A stretch of DNA of 64,000 nucleotides from Plantactinospora sp. BC1. Its GTDB lineage: Bacteria; Actinomycetota; Actinomycetes; Mycobacteriales; Micromonosporaceae. How positions within the stretch are numbered: the stretch's first letter is position 1; the number at the start of each line of letters is the position of its first letter. Shown here piece by piece: positions 54,444-64,000 of the stretch. The stretch covers positions 2,418,001 to 2,482,000 of the forward strand of contig NZ_CP028158.1 in assembly GCF_003030345.1 (NCBI RefSeq), read 5' to 3'. The translations under genes and the position numbers were made by a program. A model generated the notes under the pieces. The model had not been told where the DNA came from and made no database searches. It worked only from the letters and a program-made list of their open reading frames with translations.

Positions 54444-55187
54444 TCACGCTGGAACCTTAACCACCACGGTCCGGGCGAACTTGTCGTGGAGGCACTGCTG
54501 GTACGGCTTGTCCCAGAGCTGCCAGAGCCCGTCGACGTAGGTCAGCCCGGGAACCAGCCCGCCGCCCGCCTGCACCAGGAAGCGCCGGGCCAGCGGCGTC
54601 CGGCCGATCGAGCCGGCCGGATCCAACGGGATGATCTTCAGTTTCATCACCCGCTTGCCGATGGTCTGCCCGGTCCGTTTCGGCATCTCCACGTGGTAGA
54701 CGTACTGGAGGGCGAGCGCGACCACGAGCAGGCCGGCCTCCACCGCCAGCAGCGGCAGCAGGAAGTCGAACGGGTTCATCTCGATCGTGCCGGTCTCCGG
54801 GTCGGGGACGGTGAAGAGATCCGCGCCCACCGTGGCGAAGAAGACGAAGAAGACCGGGATCGCGATCACCATCACCGTCCCGCCGAGGATCGCCCCGTCG
54901 ATCAGGTACGCCAGCAGCCGGTCGCCGAACGAGGCGAGCGGCTGGCCGGAGGGGCTGACCGGCGGCGGTGCCACCGGGTAACCGGGCACCGGGGCGTAAC
55001 CGGGCCGGCCCGGCGGGTACCCGGGCGGGCCGGCCGGCGGGTACCCGGGCGGGCCGTAGCCGGGCGGCGGAGCGTACCCCTGCGGGGGCGGCCCCGGACT
55101 GCCCGGCTGCGGCCCGGGGCCGGGCTGCCGGGGGTGCGGTGCGAAACCGCCGGGCGGCGGTGGCATGGACGGAGGCTGCGAAGTCAC
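54444..55187 (-). CDS. RDD-family membrane protein
   Basis: A 247-aa protein with a Pro/Gly/Tyr-rich N-terminus (about 75 residues with PPGYP units) and an RDD domain (FGDRLLAYLIDGAILGG; GQTIGKRVMKLKII). GTG 55187 lies 11 bp after the hpd stop, so it is co-transcribed. It is a paralogue of the next gene but lacks DUF2510. Confidence 0.85.
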   Translation of the reverse strand: MTSQPPSMPPPPGGFAPHPRQPGPGPQPGSPGPPPQGYAPPPGYGPPGYPPAGPPGYPPGRPGYAPVPGYPVAPPPVSPSGQPLASFGDRLLAYLIDGAILGGTVMVIAIPVFFVFFATVGADLFTVPDPETGTIEMNPFDFLLPLLAVEAGLLVVALALQYVYHVEMPKRTGQTIGKRVMKLKIIPLDPAGSIGRTPLARRFLVQAGGGLVPGLTYVDGLWQLWDKPYQQCLHDKFARTVVVKVPA

Positions 55188-55198
55188 GCCGGACAGTG

Positions 55199-57101
<1,903 letters not shown>

Positions 57102-58102
57102 CGGACCGACCGGCCGAGCCGGGTCCGGGTGACCAGCCCGGCGTCCCGGAGCACCGCCAGGTGCCCGCCGACGCTGCCCAGCCCGCTGCCGAGCTGGGCG
57201 ACGAGCTGACTGGTCGTGGCGGGGACGGCCAGGGCCCGCAGCACCGCCGCCCGGGAGGCGCCGACCAGCCGGTCCACCGCGTCCGGGGTACGGCCGGGTG
57301 GGGGCGGACCGAGCAGGTCGGCGACGCCCCGGGCGGGATAGACGATCGCGTACGGCCAGGGCGGCTCGGTGTAGCTGATCAGCGGACCGAAGGCGGTGGG
57401 TACGAAGAGCAGCCCCCGGCCGGCCAACTCCCGGCTGCCCTGGCCGGAGCAGCCGACCTCGATCACCCCGTTCGCCCCGTCCGAGATCCAGCGCAGCCGG
57501 GGGTCGAGGTCGGCGAGCGCGGCGGCCCAGCCGTACGTGCCGAGCTGACCGGCCCGGTGCAACAGGTCCCGTTCCAGCACCGCTCGCAGCCGGGTCCAGT
57601 CCGGCGCCACCAGTGCGGTCCAGGCCGCCTCGATCGCGTCGGCGATCCGGTCCACCACGTCCGGCGCCTCGAAGATCCACCGTGCGTACTCCGGCGGGGT
57701 CCGGTGCCCGGCCAGGTTGCGGGCCAACTCCTCGCGGGCCTGCTCCAGCGGGGTGGCCCGGATGACGGCCAGCTCGTCGGCGAAGCTCAGCCCGACTCCC
57801 GACGGCGGCGGCTGCACGAAGTCCGCGTTGTAGCCGCCCCGGCGCAGCAGCGCCAGCAGCGCACCGACCGCCGGCGAGTCCCGCCGCAACCGCAGGTAGC
57901 GGTCCCGGACCCGGGCCAGCCAGGGGTCCAGCGCGGCCGACCGGTGCTGGCCGGCGCAGAGCCGCAACGCCGACATCGCCTCGCCGAGCGGCGAGATGGC
58001 GAACCGGCTGGCCGCCACGTCCGCCGAGGTCACCTCGATCCGGATGGTCAGGGAGGACTCCTTCCGCCGCTGCCCGCTGTCCGCCCGCCGGTCCGCCCGC
58101 CG

Positions 58103-58235
58103 CAGCCGCCACGCCCCGCCGCAGCGGCCACGCCCCGCCGCTGCGGCCACGCCCCGCCGCTGCGGCCACGCCCCGCCGCTGCGGCCACGCCCCGCCGCTG
58201 CGGCCACGCCCCGCCGCAGCGGCCACGGCCGCCGC
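58103..58235. repeat. 19-bp tandem array, six copies plus a degenerate seventh
   Basis: Unit CTGCGGCCACGCCCCGCCG repeats head to tail from 58103 to 58216. The first two copies read CAGC at the start and a decayed copy reaches about 58235. It fills the divergent region between the ArsR-like and MFS genes. Each unit junction can form GCGGC/GCCGC stems. No spacers, so not CRISPR. Confidence 0.9.
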
Positions 58236-58324
58236 AGTCGCTACGGTCGACCTGCCGGCGCCGGCACCTTTCGCTCCTGCCCGAAACCATAGTGCCGGGC
58301 GGCGGTGCCGCGCACGCTGGCCCG

Positions 58325-59590
58325 ATGAGCACCGCGACGGGGCCGGCCGAGGGCCGGGCGAGCCGACCGGCGACGTTCGGCAGTGTGCTGGCGGTGCCCG
58401 AGTTCCGGGCGCTCTACGCGAGCTTCGGCGTCTTCATGGTCGGCGAGACGGTGAAGATGCTCGCCCTCGCCGTACTCGTCTACGACCGGACCGGGTCGGC
58501 GCTGCTCGCCGCGCTGGCGTACGTGGTCGGCTTCCTGCCGCACGCGATCGGCGGCGTACTGCTGCTCGCCCTCGCCGACCGGTGGCGACCCAGGGCCCTG
58601 ATGGTCGGCTACGACCTGCTGCGGCTCGGCGCCGTCGCGGTACTCGCGCTCGGCCTGCTCCCGCCGGCCGGCATGCTCGGGCTGGTCTTCGCGGTCGGGC
58701 TGCTCGCCCCGGTGAGCACCGCCGCCCGCAACGCGCTGCTGCCGGAGTTGCTGGCCGGGGACGGCTACGTGCTCGGGCGCTCGCTCTTCACCGTCGCGGC
58801 GGGCGCCACCCAGGTGCTCGGGTTCGCCCTCGGCGGCCTGCTGCTCGGCCTGGTCGGCCCGTACGGCGCACTCTGGCTGACCGTACTCAGCTGCGCGGTC
58901 TCCGCCCTGCTGGTCCGGTACGGCGTGGCGGAGCGGCCACACCGGGCGGTGGCGCACGGGGTGGTCCGGCAGACCTGGCAGGTCAACCGGCTGCTGCTGC
59001 ACGACCGGCGGGTCCGGGGGCTGCTGCTGGCGCACTGGTTGCCCGGCTCGCTGCTGGTCGGCGCCGAGGGCGTGATCGTGCCGTACGCCGACGGCCTCGG
59101 TCCGGGGGCGAGCGCCGGGGTGCTGTTCGCGGCGTCCGCGTTCGGCATGCTGGTCGGCGACCTGGTGGTCGGGCGGTGGGTCGCGCCGGCCCGGCGGGAG
59201 CGGCTGGCCCCGTGGCTGGCGCTGCTGCTCGGCGCGCCGATGCTCGGCTTCGCCGCCGGGCCGGGGCTGATTGCCGCCGTCACGCTGTTCGGGCTGGCCA
59301 CCTTCGGCTTCGCCTTCCAGCTCGGGCTGGCCCGGCGGTTCCTGGCGGCGGTGCCGGAACAGCGCCGGGGGCAGGCGTTCGGGCTGTTGAGTACCGGGCT
59401 GATGACCGCGCAGGGGTTGAGCGCCGGGCTGGCCGGGCTGCTCGCCGAGTGGCTCGCGCCGGGCCGGGTGATGGCGCTCGCCGGGGTCGCCTCGATGGCC
59501 GCGACCCTGCTGCTGTGGCGCTGGCTCCGCCCCGAGCCCGCCGAAGTGGACCGGGCGGCCGGAATTTGCGACACGGACATAACGTCCTAG
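58325..59590 (+). CDS. major facilitator superfamily transporter
   Basis: A 421-aa protein with about twelve helices, resembling macrolide/enterobactin-type exporters of the MFS_3 group: FRALYASFGVFMVGETVKMLALAVLVYDRTGSA at the start and the loop LALADRWRPRALMVG. ATG 58325 has CACGCT six bases upstream. Pairing with a divergent ArsR-like regulator suggests drug-inducible efflux (inference). Confidence 0.85.
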   Translation: MSTATGPAEGRASRPATFGSVLAVPEFRALYASFGVFMVGETVKMLALAVLVYDRTGSALLAALAYVVGFLPHAIGGVLLLALADRWRPRALMVGYDLLRLGAVAVLALGLLPPAGMLGLVFAVGLLAPVSTAARNALLPELLAGDGYVLGRSLFTVAAGATQVLGFALGGLLLGLVGPYGALWLTVLSCAVSALLVRYGVAERPHRAVAHGVVRQTWQVNRLLLHDRRVRGLLLAHWLPGSLLVGAEGVIVPYADGLGPGASAGVLFAASAFGMLVGDLVVGRWVAPARRERLAPWLALLLGAPMLGFAAGPGLIAAVTLFGLATFGFAFQLGLARRFLAAVPEQRRGQAFGLLSTGLMTAQGLSAGLAGLLAEWLAPGRVMALAGVASMAATLLLWRWLRPEPAEVDRAAGICDTDITS

Positions 59591-59614
59591 CCGTACTTGC
59601 CGGACGATCTCGTT

Positions 59615-59620
59615 TACGGT
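59615..59620 (+). promoter_or_regulatory. -10 box TACGGT for leaderless gene at 59627
   Basis: TACGGT ends six bases before ATG 59627. Confidence 0.55.
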
Positions 59621-59626
59621 AACCGG

Positions 59627-61057
59627 ATGGCGAAGGGGAGCGCCCGGAGCGCGGGCGTGATGTCCGCCCTGGCCGTCGCGCTGATCGCGGTGATCGTGCT
59701 CGCCGCGACCAACGTCTGGAACCCCTTCCCCGGAGTCTGGGACTGGGTCAACCGCGACGAGCCGATCTCCGAGCCGGACGTCGTCTGGCAACAGCGGATC
59801 GGCGGTACGCCGCAGAGCGTCACCATCGCCGGCAACACCGTGGTGATCCGCTACCGCACCCGGGTCGAGTCCCGCAGCCTCACCACCGGGCTGCGCCTCT
59901 GGGAACGCAAGGCCGACTGGGCCGCCGTCGCGGGCGGCGACCGCGACCCCGTCGTCGCCGTCGGCAAGCTGCTGAGCAAGGGCTACGAACTGCTCGACCC
60001 CGAGACCGGAGCGGTACGCCGCAAGGACAGCGCCGCGGTCGGTGTCTGGACGTACCGCAACGCCCTGGTCGACGTCCGCTGCCGGGAACCCCGGGACTGC
60101 ACCCTGACCGCCTGGGATCCCCGGGGCAGCAATCCGATCTGGACGACCTTCCTGCCCGGGGTGGAGACCGGGCCGCTGGCCGGCAACCCGGACACCCTCG
60201 GCACCCGGCGGCTGACCACCCGGCAGGTGCACGAGGGGGCCGGTGGCCCGGCCGAGATGCCGCCGCTGCTCGGGCTCTCCGTCGACGGCCGGGTACACAT
60301 CGTGGACACCGCCACCGGCCGGGTGATGCAGGACGTGGAGCCGGGCCAGCAGGACCGGATCGTGGTGGTCGGCGGCCGGATGCTGCGGATCGAGGCCCGC
60401 GCCGCCGACGGCACCTGCTACTTCACGGTGGTGGCCCGGGATCCGGCGACCGGGCAGGAGGTGTGGCGCCGCGACGGGCTCAACCTGCGTACCGCCGACG
60501 GCGCCGGCTGCGCGCAGCGGGAGGACCCGCAGGGCGGGGAGAACGTCTTCGTCGGCGTCGGGCCGGACGCCCGGGAGACGGTCGTCGACGCGTACGACGG
60601 CCGGGTGCTCTGGACCGGCCCCAAAGGCGAGAAGCTGCTCGCGGTCGACGACCGGTACGCGCTCTCCCGCTCCGCCGACCAGCGCTCGGTGATCGGCAGC
60701 GAACTCGCCATCGACCGGGCCCGGTGGACCCGGCCGGTCAACTCGGAGGGTGGCGCCGCGCTCGCCCGGAACGTCGCCCTGCTGGTCGACCGCCGACCGA
60801 ACCGGATCATCGCGCTCGACCCGCGCAGCGGCCGGGAACTGGTCAACGTCCGCTCGTCGGCCGAGGTGCTCGCGGTGGGTCCGGCCGGGATGGTGATCGG
60901 CGACGGCCGGGACATCGGGTACCTCCAGTTCTCCGGGGTCTCCACCGGCGGCCCGGCACCGACCGCCGGCCCCGGCGGCCAGGAACCCGAACCCGGCATC
61001 GAGTGCGGCGGCCCCAAGCAGCCGGAGTGTCCACCGGAGAACGGCAAGGACGGCTGA
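59627..61057 (+). CDS. membrane-anchored PQQ-like beta-propeller protein
   Basis: A 476-aa protein with one N-terminal helix (residues 10-30) and an outside propeller of PQQ-type blades (TTGLRLWERKADW, DPATGQEVWRRDGL, DAYDGRVLWTGPKG, DPRSGRELVNV). Six cysteines include a C-terminal pair (GIECGGPKQPECPP). Same plan as the 49.0-kb protein but little detailed similarity. It lies 36 bp after the MFS gene but has its own promoter box. Confidence 0.8.
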   Translation: MAKGSARSAGVMSALAVALIAVIVLAATNVWNPFPGVWDWVNRDEPISEPDVVWQQRIGGTPQSVTIAGNTVVIRYRTRVESRSLTTGLRLWERKADWAAVAGGDRDPVVAVGKLLSKGYELLDPETGAVRRKDSAAVGVWTYRNALVDVRCREPRDCTLTAWDPRGSNPIWTTFLPGVETGPLAGNPDTLGTRRLTTRQVHEGAGGPAEMPPLLGLSVDGRVHIVDTATGRVMQDVEPGQQDRIVVVGGRMLRIEARAADGTCYFTVVARDPATGQEVWRRDGLNLRTADGAGCAQREDPQGGENVFVGVGPDARETVVDAYDGRVLWTGPKGEKLLAVDDRYALSRSADQRSVIGSELAIDRARWTRPVNSEGGAALARNVALLVDRRPNRIIALDPRSGRELVNVRSSAEVLAVGPAGMVIGDGRDIGYLQFSGVSTGGPAPTAGPGGQEPEPGIECGGPKQPECPPENGKDG

Positions 61058-61138
61058 CCGCCGCTGTCGCACCGGCACCCGGATGAGAGCGGCGTCGCAG
61101 GTCGACCCGGCGGGTGGGCCGGCCCCGGTCGGCTGGCC

Positions 61139-61144
61139 TAGGCT
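61139..61144 (+). promoter_or_regulatory. -10 box TAGGCT for leaderless fumarase gene
   Basis: TAGGCT ends eight bases before ATG 61153. Confidence 0.55.
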
Positions 61145-61152
61145 TGCCGGCT

Positions 61153-62823
<1,671 letters not shown>

Positions 62824-62905
62824 CCGGGCCTGGTCGCTCAGCGGCTGCTGCCGGGTGGGCATCCGGGTCGTCCCGGCGGGCGCCTGGTCGGGTAACCGCC
62901 TGCAT

Positions 62906-62962
62906 TCACCTGGACGCCAGAGGCGTAACCGGAGCCCGATAACGCCTCTGGTGTCCAGGTGA
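62906..62962 (+). terminator. 21-bp stem-loop downstream of fumarase
   Basis: Arms 62906-62926 and 62942-62962 pair over 21 bp with a single G-T wobble and a 15-nt loop, 83 bp after the stop. No T tract. It dominates the 347-bp gap 62824-63170, in which I see no gene. Confidence 0.65.
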
Positions 62963-63170
62963 TCGCCAGGACGATCGTGGACCCGACCGGGTGCCGACGC
63001 GGGCACGGGGGCGGGCCAGGTGGTGGCCTTCACCGGCCGGGGCACTTTCGGCACACCGGAGTCCTGACGCCAGCCGTCCGGGTCGCCCGTAGCGCCATGA
63101 GCCACCTCGCCGAGGTGACCAGGTCGATGTTGCCCGTCGGGCGGCGCTGGCCGACGGGCAACTACTCGAC

Positions 63171-63425
63171 TCAGCCGGTGCGTGACAGTGCACTGGTGCG
63201 GACCAGCACCTGCCGTTCGGGACCGGCGCTGCCGTCCCCGCGCAGCTCCACGCCGCGCAGGGACAGCCACTCGAGCCGTGGATACCGGCCGAGATCCGCG
63301 CCGACCCGGGTGACCCGGAGGACGAGCGGGCCGGTTCCGTAGCAGTAGTCGGATTCGGCGAATTGCAACACGTCCCCGGCGGCCGGCACCGGCCGGGACC
63401 GCTCGGCTCTTGCAGAGGCGTCCAT
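63171..63425 (-). CDS. small conserved hypothetical protein
   Basis: An 84-aa beta-rich protein (GDVLQFAESDYCYGTGPLVLRVTRVG; LEWLSLRGVEL; RQVLVRTSAL). I recognise the pattern D-Y-x-Y-G-x-G-x-L from small actinomycete proteins found next to regulators; no function is known. ATG 63425 is chosen because the longer open frame lacks this character. Confidence 0.6.
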   Translation of the reverse strand: MDASARAERSRPVPAAGDVLQFAESDYCYGTGPLVLRVTRVGADLGRYPRLEWLSLRGVELRGDGSAGPERQVLVRTSALSRTG

Positions 63426-63671
63426 TTCCTGGCGTCTCCTCAGGTGTGGATGGCGGCGAAACCGCTGCTCCGACACGGTGCGTCCGTCGCCCCCACGGGC
63501 CGGCGGGCGCACCGCCCCCGTCGATGTGTCTCACCTGTGTCGTGCGTCCCAGCGCACAGTGTGGGCGGTGGCACTCTCGTTCCACTGCCAGGCCGCTATC
63601 AAGTCGATTCTGCTCCGCGTGATTGTCGGGTTACTCTGCTGCCGGACGCGACCTCGGTCAGGAGCTGGCGC

Positions 63672-64000
63672 ATGCGGTTCGGGATCCTTGGGCCGCTTCA
63701 GGTGAGCGGCGGTGAGTCGACGGTGACCGCCGGCCGGGACAGGGTTGTCCTGGCGGTACTACTTCTGCATGCCCCGCAGGTGGTACCGGTCGACGAACTG
63801 GTCGACGCGGTCTGGGACGCGGACCCGCCGGTCACCGCGCGCGGACAGTTGCAGACCTGCGTCTCCCGGCTGCGCCGGCTCTTCGTGGCGGCCGGAGTGC
63901 CCGGTGAGACGATCGTCACCGGACCGGCCGGCTACCGCATCGTGCTCGGGCCGGACGACCTGGACGCGCACCTCTTCGAGCGGCTGGTCGCCGCGGCCCG
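63672..64000 (+). CDS. SARP/AfsR-type regulator with BTAD domain, 5' part only
   Basis: The gene runs off the window with no stop. The 109 residues seen start MRFGILGPLQVSGG and contain VLLLHAPQVVPVDELVDAVWDADPP, QTCVSRLRRLFVAAG and TGPAGYRIVL. This is the OmpR-like winged helix of Streptomyces antibiotic regulatory proteins; DDLDAHLFERLV begins the BTAD. AGGAG lies eight bases before ATG 63672, and TACTCT at 63632-63637 is a candidate -10 box. It may head a biosynthetic cluster beyond the window. Confidence 0.85.
   Translation, partial: MRFGILGPLQVSGGESTVTAGRDRVVLAVLLLHAPQVVPVDELVDAVWDADPPVTARGQLQTCVSRLRRLFVAAGVPGETIVTGPAGYRIVLGPDDLDAHLFERLVAAA

Noticed and set aside
58103-58235. Possible CRISPR array
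   Set aside because: Units are contiguous with no spacers and no cas genes nearby.

Overview
The DNA is very GC-rich (about 70% or more) and carries Lsr2, CarD, DisA, a ClpC1-type ClpC, DUF397/XRE pairs, many GTG starts and many TANNNT boxes placed for leaderless transcription. This is an actinomycete, most likely a member of the Micromonosporaceae; the genus cannot be read from the sequence.

Layout. (1) 1-40 kb is mostly a conserved chromosomal core. From memory it follows, in reverse, the M. tuberculosis Rv3582c-Rv3606c order: folB/folK, DUF3180, DUF2520, panC, panD, lysS, lsr2, clpC, mutY, disA, radA, an LpqE-like lipoprotein, carD, ispD, ispF. The nadB-nadC-coaX cofactor genes sit inside it. 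Inserted modules are an osmoprotectant ABC transporter (3.9-7.7 kb), a large Gly/Tyr-rich membrane protein (7.9-10.1 kb), an orphan nuoD coupled to a MidA-type methyltransferase (10.2-12.5 kb), a gcvR-like/def pair, and a type III polyketide synthase/UbiA/methyltransferase/acyl-CoA-dehydrogenase-like cluster (32.3-36.5 kb). (2) After ispF the core order breaks. 40.0-41.7 kb is a WhiJ/AbaA-like locus (XRE-DUF5753 regulator, DUF397, two divergent small proteins). (3) 42-51 kb holds TPR, lipoprotein and beta-propeller proteins around a homogentisate module (hmgA divergent from an unknown gene plus fahA). (4) 50.4-52.1 kb is a DUF916/WxL-like surface pair. (5) 52.2-57.1 kb is a minus-strand run hpd, RDD, RDD, aromatic aminotransferase with a divergent Lrp regulator. 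With hmgA/fahA this gives nearly a full tyrosine catabolic route. (6) 57-64 kb has an ArsR-like regulator, a 19-bp tandem array, an MFS exporter, a second beta-propeller, class I fumarase, a small conserved protein and the start of a SARP/BTAD regulator cut by the window end.

Most notable: the osmoprotectant binding protein reads as a circular permutation of the usual family order; the orphan NuoD has Trp at the quinone-site Tyr position and is coupled by a 4-nt overlap to the enzyme family that methylates this subunit in mitochondria; a long hairpin encloses the ispD ribosome-binding site and start codon; rare TTA codons occur in lysS, in the UbiA gene and in the Gly/Tyr-rich protein; an inverted DnaA-box pair and a ClgR-like box lie upstream of clpC. 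No tRNA, rRNA, CRISPR array or insertion sequence was seen.
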